Below, piece after piece: positions 8,253 through 18,230 of a stretch of DNA of 64,000 nt (positions are counted from its first letter, which is position 1; each line of letters starts with the position of its first letter). Under the pieces are notes generated by a model. It was not told the origin of the DNA, did no database searches, and saw only the letters and a list, made by a program, of their open reading frames with translations. Both the position numbers and the translations under genes were made by a program. Source of the DNA: Pseudomonas sp. CC6-YY-74 (GTDB lineage: Bacteria > Pseudomonadota > Gammaproteobacteria > Pseudomonadales > Pseudomonadaceae); NCBI RefSeq assembly GCF_002025205.1, contig NZ_CP019947.1, positions 3,324,001 to 3,388,000 of the forward strand, given 5' to 3'.

Positions 8253-9563
8253 ATGAGAATCAGTATTTTTGGCCTGGGCTATGTGGGCGCCGTCTGTGCT
8301 GGCTGCCTGTCTGCTCGCGGGCATGAGGTCATCGGGGTCGATGTCTCGCAACCCAAAATCGATCTGATCAATCAGGGTAAATCCCCTATCGTCGAAACGG
8401 GCCTGGCCGAACTGCTGGACGCTGGGGTAAAAGCCGGCCGACTGCATGGCACCACCGACGTCGCCGCCGCCGTGCTGGCGAGTGAGCTCTCGTTCATTGC
8501 AGTAGGCACACCCAGCAAGCGCAACGGCGATCTCGATCTTGGCTACATGGAGCAGGTCTGCACGCAGATTGGTACAGCACTGCGCGATAAAAGCGAGCGC
8601 CATACCATTGTGGTACGCAGCACCGTACTGCCGGGCACCGTGAAGAACGTAGTGATCCCGCTGCTCGAAGCCGCTTCCGGCAAGCAGGCCGGCGTCGACT
8701 TTGGCGTGGCGACCAACCCTGAGTTCCTGCGCGAAAGCACAGCCATCAACGACTACGACTTCCCCGCCATGACCGTGATCGGCGAGCTGGACGCGCAATC
8801 GGGCGACCTGCTCCAGGAGCTGTACAGCGAACTGGACGCCCCGATCATCCGCAAGTCGATCGAAGTCGCCGAAATGATCAAGTACACCTGCAACGTCTGG
8901 CACGCCACAAAGGTCAGCTTTGCCAATGAAATCGGCAACATCGCCAAGGCCTGCGGCGTCGACGGCCGCGAAGTGATGGACGTGATCTGCCAGGATCACA
9001 AGCTCAATCTATCCAAGTACTACATGAAGCCCGGCTTCGCTTTTGGTGGCTCCTGCCTGCCGAAAGACGTGCGCGCCCTGTCCTATCGCGCGGGCTCGTT
9101 GGACGTCGAAGCGCCGCTGATTGGTTCGTTGATGCGCAGCAACGTGATTCAGGTGCAGAACGCCTTCGACATCATCTCCAGCTACGACAAGCGCAAGATT
9201 GGCCTGCTGGGCCTGAGCTTCAAGGCGGGCACCGACGACCTGCGCGAAAGCCCGCTGGTAGAGCTGGCGGAGATGCTGATCGGCAAGGGTTACGAGCTAC
9301 GCATATTCGACAACAACGTCGAATATGCCCGGGTTTTCGGCGCCAACAAGGAATACATCGAGTCGAAGATCCCCCACGTCTCCTCGCTGCTGTGTAGCGA
9401 ACTCGAAGATGTGGTCGCGGCTTCCGACGTGCTGATTCTCGGCAACGGCGACCCACGCTTCGCCGAAGTACTGATGAATGCCGGCGACGACAAACAGATC
9501 GTCGATCTGGTTGGCTTCATGCAGCACAGCTCCAGCGGTTCCAAGGAAGGTATCTGCTGGTAA
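8253..9563 (+). CDS. algD: GDP-mannose 6-dehydrogenase
   Basis: Commits GDP-mannose to alginate by two successive NAD-dependent oxidations to GDP-mannuronic acid. 436 residues, identical to the classical AlgD length. N-terminal Rossmann fold MRISIFGLGYVGAVCAGCL, the ATNPEFLRESTAI and YTCNVWHATKVSFANEI segments, and the active-site cysteine in GFAFGGSCLPKDVRAL. The start at 8253 has GGAGAGGG upstream; an in-frame GTG at 8202 adds 17 atypical residues and is rejected. It is the first gene of the cluster, behind the AlgU-type promoter. Confidence 0.98.
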   Translation: MRISIFGLGYVGAVCAGCLSARGHEVIGVDVSQPKIDLINQGKSPIVETGLAELLDAGVKAGRLHGTTDVAAAVLASELSFIAVGTPSKRNGDLDLGYMEQVCTQIGTALRDKSERHTIVVRSTVLPGTVKNVVIPLLEAASGKQAGVDFGVATNPEFLRESTAINDYDFPAMTVIGELDAQSGDLLQELYSELDAPIIRKSIEVAEMIKYTCNVWHATKVSFANEIGNIAKACGVDGREVMDVICQDHKLNLSKYYMKPGFAFGGSCLPKDVRALSYRAGSLDVEAPLIGSLMRSNVIQVQNAFDIISSYDKRKIGLLGLSFKAGTDDLRESPLVELAEMLIGKGYELRIFDNNVEYARVFGANKEYIESKIPHVSSLLCSELEDVVAASDVLILGNGDPRFAEVLMNAGDDKQIVDLVGFMQHSSSGSKEGICW

Positions 9564-9685
9564 GCGCAATGACTCTCGCCCCCGCAACAATTAAACGGTA
9601 TTCGGGCTGCCGCGGACCGCAACAAAGCGCCCTGCCTCTTCACTGCCCAACGTGATGCAAATCCATGCACCAAAGGAGTGACAGC

Positions 9686-11113
9686 ATGATCCCCTTGATT
9701 TTGTCCGGTGGTAGCGGTTCTCGACTCTGGCCGCTCTCGCGCAAGCTCTACCCCAAGCAGTTCCTCGCCCTCACCGGCCCGGAAACGATGTTTCAGCAGA
9801 CGCTGCAGCGCCTGGCGCTCGAGGGCATGGGCAAACCCATGGTGGTGTGCAACGAAGAGCACCGCTTCATCGTCAGCGAACAATTGGCCGCCATCGACTG
9901 TAGTGCGCAAACGATCCTGCTCGAACCCTTCGGTCGTAATACTGCACCGGCGGTGGCAATCGCCGCCATGCACCTGCTCGCCGATGGCCGTGACGAGCTG
10001 CTGCTGGTACTGCCAGCAGACCATGTAATCGAGGAGCTCGAGGTCTTCCATGCGGCCCTCGATGTCGCGCGCCAGGCCGCCGAGCAAGGCGAGATGGTGC
10101 TGTTCGGCGTGCCCGCCGAACGCCCGGAAACTGGCTACGGCTACATCAAGAGCGGAAGCAGCAACAGCGAGCTGCCGACTGGCGTATTGACCGTGGAGCG
10201 TTTCGTCGAGAAACCCGACCTGGCCACTGCCGGTGAATTCGTCGCACAAGGCGACTACTTCTGGAACAGCGGCATGTTTCTGTTCCGCTGCAGCCGCTAC
10301 CTCGAAGAACTGCAACGCCACGACCCCGACATCTACGACACCTGCATGCTGGCGCTGAAACGCAGCGAGATCGACCTGAACTACGTGCGTATCGACCCGA
10401 GCAGCTTCGCCTGCTGCCCGGACAACTCGATCGACTACGCCGTGATGGAAAAGACCACGCGCGCCTGCGTAGTGCCGCTCGCGGCCGGCTGGAACGATGT
10501 CGGCTCCTGGTCGGCGCTATGGGACGTCCAGGACAAGGATGCCAATGGCAACAGCCATACCGGTGATGTAGTCCTGTATGACAGCCACAACAACCTGGTA
10601 CACAGCCAGAGCAAGCTGGTCACTCTGGTCGGCCTGGACGACGTAGTGGTGGTGGAGACCAAGGATGCAGTGATGATTGCTCACAAGGACCGGGTGCAAG
10701 AGGTCAAGCAGTTGGTCACCACCTTGACCGCCCAGGGCCGCCCCGAAGCCCAGAACCACTGCCAGGTCTACCGCCCCTGGGGCAGCTATGACTCCGTGGA
10801 TAGCGGTCACCGCTTTCAGGTCAAGCGAATCATAGTCAATCCCAGCGCCAGCCTGTCTCTGCAGAAACACCATCACCGTGCCGAGCACTGGATCGTGGTC
10901 ACAGGCACTGCACGCGTGACCTGTGATGAGCAAACGTTTCTGCTCTCGGAAAACCAGTCGACCTACATCCCTATTGGGTCGGTCCACCGCCTTTCCAACC
11001 CCGGAAAAATCCCCCTGGAAATCATCGAGGTGCAGTCGGGCAGCTACCTGGGTGAAGACGATATCGAGCGATTCGACGACGTCTACGGACGCACCGACGC
11101 CACTCTCAACTAA
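9686..11113 (+). CDS. algA: Phosphomannose isomerase / GDP-mannose pyrophosphorylase
   Basis: Bifunctional type II enzyme that makes mannose-6-phosphate and, later in the path, GDP-mannose. 475 residues. The N-terminal pyrophosphorylase has LSGGSGSRLWPLSRKLYPKQ, FGRNTAPAVA and VERFVEKPD; the C-terminal cupin isomerase domain (about 340-475) has YRPWGSYDSVDSG, the metal-binding LQKHHHRAEHWIVV and IPIGSVHRLSNPG. The start at 9686 has an AAAGGAG ribosome site 7 nt upstream. It lies second, just after algD (122-bp gap), whereas in the classical operon algA is last. PslB/WbpW-type enzymes are homologous; context makes AlgA the best name. Confidence 0.93.
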   Translation: MIPLILSGGSGSRLWPLSRKLYPKQFLALTGPETMFQQTLQRLALEGMGKPMVVCNEEHRFIVSEQLAAIDCSAQTILLEPFGRNTAPAVAIAAMHLLADGRDELLLVLPADHVIEELEVFHAALDVARQAAEQGEMVLFGVPAERPETGYGYIKSGSSNSELPTGVLTVERFVEKPDLATAGEFVAQGDYFWNSGMFLFRCSRYLEELQRHDPDIYDTCMLALKRSEIDLNYVRIDPSSFACCPDNSIDYAVMEKTTRACVVPLAAGWNDVGSWSALWDVQDKDANGNSHTGDVVLYDSHNNLVHSQSKLVTLVGLDDVVVVETKDAVMIAHKDRVQEVKQLVTTLTAQGRPEAQNHCQVYRPWGSYDSVDSGHRFQVKRIIVNPSASLSLQKHHHRAEHWIVVTGTARVTCDEQTFLLSENQSTYIPIGSVHRLSNPGKIPLEIIEVQSGSYLGEDDIERFDDVYGRTDATLN

Positions 11114-11189
11114 TTCAAGGACCCGATCCGGGGCCGCTCGGCGAAACGCCCGGCGACAGAGGACGGCTTCAACGGAGGAAGCACAACCC

Positions 11190-12722
11190 ATGCTCAAGTA
11201 TTTTGTCAGTGCATTTGAGAGGCTGGAGACTTCAGCGGTCTTCGCCAAACTCTGTGGCTGGGCTTGCCTTGTCGCCTTGATCGCTCTTGCCTCCGAGATG
11301 GTCGATCCGGCATACCTGGATCCTTCGCACCAGAAGTTCATCTTCCTGGTCGGTGCGCTGGGCATGTGGCGCTACGGCAACGCCATCGTTCACTACCTGC
11401 GCGGCATGTATTTCCTGCACTGGCGCTTTCCGCGGATGCGCAAGGCCGTCGAGCACATGGGGACGGCAGCATTGCCCGAGCATATGTTCATGGTGGTGAC
11501 CAGCTTCCGCATTCCCACCCACACCACCTTCAAGGTCTACCAATCGGTATTCCAGGAAATTCAGCGTCTGCCAGTGCCCTGCACGGTGATCGCGTCGATT
11601 GTCGAGAAAGGTGACGAGAACTTCATCAAAGACATCATGCGCCAGGAAGTGCGCGAGCGTACCGACATCAAGCTGATCATCGTGCGCGCCCGCGGTACCG
11701 GAAAGCGCGACGGCCTGGCGCACGCCTTCCGCGCCTTATCGCGGCAGATGCCTATGGAAAACGCAGTGGTCGGCGTGGTCGACGGCGACACCATGATGCT
11801 GCCCGGCTGCGTCGAGCGCGCCGTGAGCATGTTCGCCTATCTACCCAACGTCGGCGGCATCACCACCAACGAATTCTGTGAGGTGGAAGGCAGCAAGGTG
11901 ATGAAGGAGTGGCACACCATGCGCTTCGTCCAACGGCACATCAACATGTGCTCGATGGCCCTGTCCCACCGTGTGCTGACCCTCACTGGACGCCTGTCGT
12001 TCTTCCGCGCCAGTGTTATGACCAATCCCGAGTTCATCAAAGACGTCGAGGCCGACTTCCTCGAGCATTGGCGCCTCGGCCGTTTCCAGTTCCTCACCGG
12101 CGACGACAAGTCGTCCTGGCTCAGCCTGATGCGCGCCGGCTGGGACACCTTTTACGTGCCCGACAGCCATACCCTGACGGTGGAACATCCGCCCGACAGC
12201 AGCTTCCTGCGCGCGACCCGGCAGTTGATGTACCGCTGGTATGGCAATTCGCTGCGGCAGAATTTCCGCGCCACCAAACTGCTGGGGCTCGACCGCCTGG
12301 GGCTCTTCACCATGTACGTGCTGTATGACCAGCGCGTGTCCATGTGGACCTGCCTGATGGGCTTGAGTGCCTCGGTAGTGGCCGGCCTGCTGTTCGGCAT
12401 GCAGTACCTGCTGCTGTATCTGTTCTGGGTTCTGCTATCGCGCACGCTGGTGACTTTGCTGTTTTTCTTCACGCGGCACCCGGTCGACCCGATCTACCCC
12501 TTTGTTCTTTATTACAACCAGATCGTCGGCTCGGTGATGAAGGTTTACACCATGTTCCACATGGATCTGCAAAGTTGGACCCGGCAAAAAACCACGCTCA
12601 GCAACGGCAGCGTCAGTTTCGATGCAGCCCTCAACCGATGGACTTCGAAGGCGATGCTGCTGTCCTCCATTGCCATTTTCTTCGGGGTCATTTCGGTCCT
12701 GCTAGATCTCACGCAACCATAA
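11190..12722 (+). CDS. alg8: Mannuronan synthase catalytic subunit
   Basis: Inner-membrane family-2 glycosyltransferase that polymerises GDP-mannuronate. 510 residues with N-terminal membrane segments (about 20-70), a cytoplasmic GT domain, and C-terminal membrane helices (about 365-510). Key motifs are present: VVDGD (Asp198, Asp200), TGDDKSSW (Asp305-Asp306-Lys307) and the acceptor-binding RQLMYRWYGNSLRQ. The start at 11190 has GGAGGA upstream; the longer open frame runs back into algA and is not used. It works with Alg44, which supplies c-di-GMP control. Confidence 0.96.
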   Translation: MLKYFVSAFERLETSAVFAKLCGWACLVALIALASEMVDPAYLDPSHQKFIFLVGALGMWRYGNAIVHYLRGMYFLHWRFPRMRKAVEHMGTAALPEHMFMVVTSFRIPTHTTFKVYQSVFQEIQRLPVPCTVIASIVEKGDENFIKDIMRQEVRERTDIKLIIVRARGTGKRDGLAHAFRALSRQMPMENAVVGVVDGDTMMLPGCVERAVSMFAYLPNVGGITTNEFCEVEGSKVMKEWHTMRFVQRHINMCSMALSHRVLTLTGRLSFFRASVMTNPEFIKDVEADFLEHWRLGRFQFLTGDDKSSWLSLMRAGWDTFYVPDSHTLTVEHPPDSSFLRATRQLMYRWYGNSLRQNFRATKLLGLDRLGLFTMYVLYDQRVSMWTCLMGLSASVVAGLLFGMQYLLLYLFWVLLSRTLVTLLFFFTRHPVDPIYPFVLYYNQIVGSVMKVYTMFHMDLQSWTRQKTTLSNGSVSFDAALNRWTSKAMLLSSIAIFFGVISVLLDLTQP

Positions 12723-12740
12723 AGTAAAGGCGCGAACGCT

Positions 12741-13886
12741 ATGAGTAGCACCTCTGTCTTAGCGGCAAACGTTGTTCACGAGGCCATCGACGAACGTCAG
12801 TTCGTCCGCACCAAAATACCGGCCAAGGCCATCCTCAGTGGCCATGGCCTGAGCGGTCTCGAATGCAATATCCAGGACATCTCTCTCGGCGGAATGGGTC
12901 TGCTGTACGACCAGCCACTGAAACTCGGCAGCCTGTTCAACGCCTCGATCCGCCTCAAGCTGAGCACGATCGACCTGAACATCGACGCCAAGGTGAAGAT
13001 CGTCTCGCAACGCGGCCGGGAGGTCGGCGCCGAGTTCGTCGAACTGGACAGCCAGAAACGCGACATCCTGCGCTATATCATCGCAGCTTACATGTCCGGC
13101 GATATCGCCGACATCAACGGCCTGTTCAACGTGATGCAGCGTGAGAACTACATCAAGGAGCGCAAGACAAAACACGCCAGCGCCCGCACCTCGGGCGAGC
13201 GCCTGAAAGCCGCCCTGGGCACCCTGCTGTTCCTCGCCGTGGGTCTGGCGGCCCTGAGCCTGATTCTCTACAAGAGCTACCTGCTGTTCTTCCGCATCCC
13301 GGCCAGCCAAGCCATCGTCAGTGCCAATGCTTACGTGATCAGCATGCCGGATAACGGCTATGTGAAGTACCTGCTGCAACCCGGTCAGGTCCAGGTCAAG
13401 GTGGGTGAGCCGGTGGCCAGCGTGTCCAGTCAGCTGGCCGCCACCTTCACCACGCCATCGGATATTCAGGCGCTGGCCAACCTGTCGCAGACCGACATGC
13501 AGCTGCTGATGGGCCGCACCCTGATCGAGACGGTGATCGCCAGCCCCTGCGATTGCGATGTGTTCTTCCCCGCCAAGACGCTCGATGGCTACGCCTACAA
13601 GTACCAGCCGCTGGTACACCTGCTGCCGCGCGACGAGGACCTGTTTATCAAAGCCACGGTGCCGTTCGAGCAGATGAGCAAGCTCGCCCGGGTCAGCTCG
13701 GTACAGATGCAAATCTTCGGTATCGATGAGCCCGTCGGCGGCACAGTCGTCGCCAGTGCGGTGGACGAGCTGAACCAGACCCTGGTGCTGAGCATCAAGC
13801 CAGAGCGCGCATTGCCGCACGACGCGTACCAGAAACCAGTCTCCGTGGAACTGTTCCTCGGCCTGCCGCTGATCGCTCAGTTCTAA
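12741..13886 (+). CDS. alg44: Alginate co-polymerase with PilZ c-di-GMP domain
   Basis: Binds c-di-GMP through an N-terminal PilZ domain and activates Alg8; its periplasmic part is a membrane-fusion-like arm. 381 residues. The PilZ signature is intact: RQFVR (Arg19, Arg23) and DISLGG (Asp46, Ser48, Gly51). One transmembrane segment at about 158-180 (TLLFLAVGLAALSLILY), then a periplasmic domain with barrel-sandwich features (NGYVKYLLQPGQVQVKVGEPV). It lies 18 bp after alg8. The intact motif predicts that polymer synthesis here still depends on c-di-GMP. Confidence 0.95.
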   Translation: MSSTSVLAANVVHEAIDERQFVRTKIPAKAILSGHGLSGLECNIQDISLGGMGLLYDQPLKLGSLFNASIRLKLSTIDLNIDAKVKIVSQRGREVGAEFVELDSQKRDILRYIIAAYMSGDIADINGLFNVMQRENYIKERKTKHASARTSGERLKAALGTLLFLAVGLAALSLILYKSYLLFFRIPASQAIVSANAYVISMPDNGYVKYLLQPGQVQVKVGEPVASVSSQLAATFTTPSDIQALANLSQTDMQLLMGRTLIETVIASPCDCDVFFPAKTLDGYAYKYQPLVHLLPRDEDLFIKATVPFEQMSKLARVSSVQMQIFGIDEPVGGTVVASAVDELNQTLVLSIKPERALPHDAYQKPVSVELFLGLPLIAQF

Positions 13887-13895
13887 GGCGCATCG

Positions 13896-15359
13896 ATGAG
13901 ATATTTACCGTCTTATGCCGCCGGGCTAATCGCCGTGCTGCTCGCTGCAAGTGCCAGCGGATCAGCCATTGCCGGACAAAGCCTGCAGCAAATCCGCTAT
14001 GCGCTATTCAAGGATCCCTCTGCCTCGGTAGAAGGCGACTTGCGCCTGTTGGCGGAAAAGGGCGACCTGGCCTCCCAGCACCTGCTAGCCAACGTACTGG
14101 CGGCAGACCCGGTGCAAACATACGAGGCGGTAACCTTCTATAAGAACGCCTTTGCCGAGGGCCGTGGCGAAATTGCGGCGCTCGCGTCCATGGCCCGACT
14201 AATGGATCGCAATCCACGGCTACGGCGGGAAAACAGCGATTTCTTTCGGGCGGCCTTGCAGCAATTTGCGCAAAACCGTGACGTGCAAACCCTCAACACC
14301 AGCCTTGAGGTCTTCGTCGCCTACCCCGAGTTCTTTACCCCGCAAGAGGCTCAGTCGCTGATCGAGCTATACGGCAGGTCTTGCCTGGTGGACTGCAGCA
14401 GTGACTTCTATCGGGCGATTCTGGCCGAGCGGCTCGGCCAGATCGATCAAGCCAAAGCCGGCTATGAACGAGCCATGATGACCGATGTCAGGGCCGTCGA
14501 TCGCTACTACGCCGTGCTCGGCGAACAGCAAGATCCACTGTTTGCCCGTTTCGCCAAGACTCTGGTCGAGCGCCTCGACAGCATCCCGGTCGAAATCGTG
14601 CACCGCATCGGCACGCAGCTAGACAGCATCAGCGCTGAGCGCAGTGTGGGCCTGCGCTACCCGCTCGAACCGACTAAAGCCGCACTGGATCGGCTACCGC
14701 CAGCCGAGCAGGACGCCCAAAAAGCGGCCATCGAACAGGTCAAGACCACGGTTGAAGAAGAAGCCGAGTCGCTGCGCGGCGACGCCCTGATCTGGCTGGA
14801 TAACGCGGTCGAACGCGGCTGGGTGCCGGGGATGGTCGCCAAGGTCAACTTCATGACTTCTTCGCCCACCGAGCACAGTGCTAGCGACACTGCCGCTCTG
14901 ATCGAGCGCATTGAGCAGAGCCAGCCCTTGCGCGCCAAAGCCCTGCGCGTATCCCTGCACCTGGTGACCAGTTGGCCGACCCTCGACCCGTTCAAGGCCC
15001 AGGCGCTGATCGAGGAACTGATCGCCGCCGATTACCGCGACGCGCGCATGCTGCTTGGCGATCTGTATAGCCATGGCGGCCTGGACGAGCCCGAACAGCA
15101 AAAAGCGCTGGCGATCTATAGGGAAATGGCCGCAAGCGGCTCATCGACTGCGTATTACCGCATGGCTTCGGTTTACTCCAGCGCACGCGGCATTTGTTAC
15201 GACGCAGTGAAGGCCTACACCTACGCCAGTGTCGCGGTGGAATACGGCGACTACCGTGCCAGCAACCTGCTTAAAGAGCTGGAAAGACGTATGCCCAAGC
15301 ACGACATCGAGCAAGCGCTGCTCGCCCAGGCCAAACTGCTCAAGGATGTGTACCAATGA
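13896..15359 (+). CDS. algK: Divergent AlgK, TPR/Sel1 scaffold without lipobox
   Basis: Periplasmic TPR-like scaffold expected to link the alginate apparatus to the porin AlgE. 487 residues with a cleavable signal peptide (about 1-26, ending near SAIAG) followed by helical repeats; Sel1-type repeats are clearest toward the C-terminus (DARMLLGDLYSHGG, AYYRMASVYSSARG, AYTYASVAVEYGDYRA). Classical AlgK is a lipoprotein, but no cysteine follows this signal; the first cysteines lie far inside (CLVDCSS). The assignment rests on position between alg44 and algE and on repeat architecture more than on direct similarity. The stop overlaps the algE start by 4 nt. Confidence 0.8.
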   Translation: MRYLPSYAAGLIAVLLAASASGSAIAGQSLQQIRYALFKDPSASVEGDLRLLAEKGDLASQHLLANVLAADPVQTYEAVTFYKNAFAEGRGEIAALASMARLMDRNPRLRRENSDFFRAALQQFAQNRDVQTLNTSLEVFVAYPEFFTPQEAQSLIELYGRSCLVDCSSDFYRAILAERLGQIDQAKAGYERAMMTDVRAVDRYYAVLGEQQDPLFARFAKTLVERLDSIPVEIVHRIGTQLDSISAERSVGLRYPLEPTKAALDRLPPAEQDAQKAAIEQVKTTVEEEAESLRGDALIWLDNAVERGWVPGMVAKVNFMTSSPTEHSASDTAALIERIEQSQPLRAKALRVSLHLVTSWPTLDPFKAQALIEELIAADYRDARMLLGDLYSHGGLDEPEQQKALAIYREMAASGSSTAYYRMASVYSSARGICYDAVKAYTYASVAVEYGDYRASNLLKELERRMPKHDIEQALLAQAKLLKDVYQ

Positions 15360-16780
15360 ACACTTTGAACGCGCTCAGGTTCAGCGCTACTTCACTCGCA
15401 CTGCTGGCCTCATTGGCCTGGGCAGCAGACGAACCGGCGCTTGCGCTGGGCGTTGAAGATGAGGTGATCACCTCCGAGGTCTTCCACAAGCTGACCCTGC
15501 AAACCGGCTACGGCCCTCAGGACTCGACGATAGGCAACCGTCGCGAAAGCTTCCAGAGCTACCGCTATGAACCCTCGTTTCACTGGTACTCCCCGGAGAA
15601 TCGCTGGGCCAAATGGCAAGTCTTCGGCCGGGCCTGGATCAACTATGACACCAGCCAGGCCTCTACCTCGCTGCAAGAAAACAACCCGCAATCTGGCCCC
15701 GAGCGTGAGCGACCGGAGTACTTCTATTCCGAACTGCGCGAGCTCTATGTACGCCGCAACCTACTATGGGATGACCCCCGTTACTCGGTAACCCTGGGCC
15801 GGCAAAGTTTCTTCGACCACTACGGCATCTGGTGGGACGACACCATCGAATCCGTGCGTTTCAACTACCAGGACAGCTTCTCCAGCGGTTTTCTGGCAAT
15901 GGGCCAGAAGTTCTATTACTACAACACCGACGTGAACGATCTCGACGACACCGACGAGGACATCTTCTACGCCATGGGCGAGTACGCCTGGCGCTGGAGC
16001 CCGCACAACAGTGTCGGCGTACGCATGCTCTACGAGGACGATCACTCGGATCAAAATCCTGCAGACCGCCAGGACTTCACGGGCCTGCGTGCCGGGCTGT
16101 TCTTCGACGGTCAGAACCTCGACCTGCGACCGCTGAGCGATTACCACCTGGAACTGGCAACACTCGACGGCACAGTCGAAAGCATCGACAGCAACAATCT
16201 GCGCGACGATGGCCATACCCGAGGCTGGGCGGTGCTCGGCGAAGTCGGCAAGCGTTTCAACGACCTGCCCTGGACCCCGCGCCTAGCCCTGCGCGGCGGC
16301 ATCACCGATAAGCCGGACGATGCCAATGACGGTTTCTACCTGAACCGCATCCAGTCCGATCGAGTGGTCGAACTGGAGCGCTACAGCACCCGCCTGGTCA
16401 GCGCGTTCATCAACGTCAACGTGCGCAACCTGAAGTACTACGGGGTCACCCTGGAGACCCAGCCGACTCCGCGCAGCTCGCTGGACTTTCGCCTCAGCGA
16501 TCTCTATTTGCGCGATGACGCGGGCGACCTGCCGCTACGCGTCGATCGTGAGCAGAGCCGTACGCGCCAGGCAAATATTGCCAACGGCAGCCACGACGGC
16601 AGCAGTTCGGTGGGCCAGGTGCTCGATGTGAATTACTACTGGAAGATGTTTCCCATCGCTCACCAGGGCAAGCATCTCGACCTCAACACCTTGCTCAGCG
16701 CCAGCTACTTTCGCGCCGGCGATGCGGTCGCTAGTGGCGATGACTACCAGCTCACGCTGGGTATCGTGATGCACTACTGA
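15356..16780 (+). CDS. algE: Alginate outer-membrane export porin
   Basis: Outer-membrane beta-barrel that lets alginate leave the cell. 474 residues: a signal peptide ending at about residue 23 (LASLAWA), then alternating aromatic-rich strands, among them YRYEPSFHWYSPENRWAKWQ, SVTLGRQSFFDHYGIWWDD and YYYNTDVNDLDDTDED, with a C-terminal aromatic residue (VMHY) as in barrel proteins. Length agrees with the roughly 490-residue family. Coupled to algK by a 4-nt overlap. Confidence 0.94.
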   Translation: MNTLNALRFSATSLALLASLAWAADEPALALGVEDEVITSEVFHKLTLQTGYGPQDSTIGNRRESFQSYRYEPSFHWYSPENRWAKWQVFGRAWINYDTSQASTSLQENNPQSGPERERPEYFYSELRELYVRRNLLWDDPRYSVTLGRQSFFDHYGIWWDDTIESVRFNYQDSFSSGFLAMGQKFYYYNTDVNDLDDTDEDIFYAMGEYAWRWSPHNSVGVRMLYEDDHSDQNPADRQDFTGLRAGLFFDGQNLDLRPLSDYHLELATLDGTVESIDSNNLRDDGHTRGWAVLGEVGKRFNDLPWTPRLALRGGITDKPDDANDGFYLNRIQSDRVVELERYSTRLVSAFINVNVRNLKYYGVTLETQPTPRSSLDFRLSDLYLRDDAGDLPLRVDREQSRTRQANIANGSHDGSSSVGQVLDVNYYWKMFPIAHQGKHLDLNTLLSASYFRAGDAVASGDDYQLTLGIVMHY

Positions 16781-16793
16781 CAGGCGAAACACC

Positions 16794-18221
16794 ATGGTCT
16801 TCACCTCGAACATCTTCCTGTTTCTGTTCCTGCCGGTCTTCCTGCTCTGCTATTACGCAGTCAAAGACCAGTGGCGCTCCTACGTGATAGTGCTCGGCAG
16901 CTACCTGTTCTACGCCTGGTGGCGCCCGGACTTTCTCTTGCTGTTCGTCGCCATCTCATACTGGAACTATTGGTTCGGCATCAAGATCAAGGCGCGCATG
17001 GATGCCGGCAACAAGACCCTGGCTTTCCGCCTGCTGTGCGTAGGCGTGGTCGGCAACCTGTCGACCTTGGGTTACTTCAAGTACGCCAACTTCGGGGTCG
17101 AGGTGATCGCCGCGGTATTGCAGCCGCTGGGTATCGATACCTTCACCCTGGAACACATCATCCTGCCGCTGGGGATTTCCTTCTTTGTATTCCAGGCGCT
17201 GAGCTACATCGTCGATATTTACCGGCGCAATGCCGAACCAACCACCCGCTTCGTCGACTTTGCGGCCTACATTGCCCTGTTTCCGCAACTGATCGCCGGT
17301 CCGATCCTGCGCTACAGCCTGATCGACAAGCAGCTCAAGCAGCGTACGCACTCCCTGGAGCTGTTCTCCCTGGGCGCCTGCCGGTTCATGCTCGGCTTTA
17401 TCAAGAAAGTGCTGATCGCCGACTCCCTGGCGCCGATGAACATGTTGTTCGTCGGCGAAGGTTCACCGCAACTGGTCGACGCCTGGTTCGGCCTGTTCAT
17501 TTCGACGCTGCAGCTGTACTTCGATTTCTCCGGCTACAGCGACATGGCCATCGGCCTGGGCATGATGATGGGCTTTCGCTTCGCCGAGAACTTCAACCAG
17601 CCCTACCTGGCACAGAGCGTCACCGAGTTCTGGCAGCGCTGGCACATGACCCTGGCGGACTTCCTGCGCGACTATGTCTACATGCCCATGGTGCGCAAGC
17701 GCCTGGCCGGCATGCTGGTGGCGCTGGTCTACACCATGCTGCTGTCCGGCCTCTGGCATGGCGCCAGCTTCGCCTTCATCCTCTGGGGCTTGTTCTTCGG
17801 TGTGGCCATGGTGACCGAACGCAAGCTTGGCCTGGCGACCAAGATCACCACGCCCTACAGTCCACTGCGCAACCTGCGCACAGTGCTCCTGATTTTGTCG
17901 TGCATGCCACTGTTCTTCACCGGCGACCTCGAACACAGCCTGGGTATCTATGCGGCGATGCTCGGCATGAACGGCATCGGCACCCTCAATCTCTACCTGT
18001 TCGGCACGTCGGCGATGACCATTTCCTTCGCCCTGGTGGCTGTCGCCTGGCTGGTCATCGCCGGTGCCATCAACAGCCGCTACTACGCCGGCAACAAGGA
18101 ACAGTACTTCATGCAGCATGTCGGCGGCTTCAGCGCCCTGCTGCTGTGGGCAGGCTTCGCGTTGGCCATCAGCCGCCTGGCGGCTAATTCCTTCTCTCCC
18201 TTCCTGTACTTCCAATTCTGA
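16794..18221 (+). CDS. algI: Alginate O-acetyltransferase AlgI (MBOAT)
   Basis: Integral membrane MBOAT protein that moves acetyl groups across the inner membrane for polymer acetylation. 475 residues with many membrane helices. The catalytic histidine is present at residue 322 in LLSGLWHGASFAFILWG, and a second conserved His at 284 (FWQRWHMTLADFLRDYVY). DFSGYSDMAIGLGMMMGF is also typical. In the classical operon algI follows algL; here it follows algE directly. Confidence 0.97.
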   Translation: MVFTSNIFLFLFLPVFLLCYYAVKDQWRSYVIVLGSYLFYAWWRPDFLLLFVAISYWNYWFGIKIKARMDAGNKTLAFRLLCVGVVGNLSTLGYFKYANFGVEVIAAVLQPLGIDTFTLEHIILPLGISFFVFQALSYIVDIYRRNAEPTTRFVDFAAYIALFPQLIAGPILRYSLIDKQLKQRTHSLELFSLGACRFMLGFIKKVLIADSLAPMNMLFVGEGSPQLVDAWFGLFISTLQLYFDFSGYSDMAIGLGMMMGFRFAENFNQPYLAQSVTEFWQRWHMTLADFLRDYVYMPMVRKRLAGMLVALVYTMLLSGLWHGASFAFILWGLFFGVAMVTERKLGLATKITTPYSPLRNLRTVLLILSCMPLFFTGDLEHSLGIYAAMLGMNGIGTLNLYLFGTSAMTISFALVAVAWLVIAGAINSRYYAGNKEQYFMQHVGGFSALLLWAGFALAISRLAANSFSPFLYFQF

Positions 18222-18230
18222 GGTGCTGCC

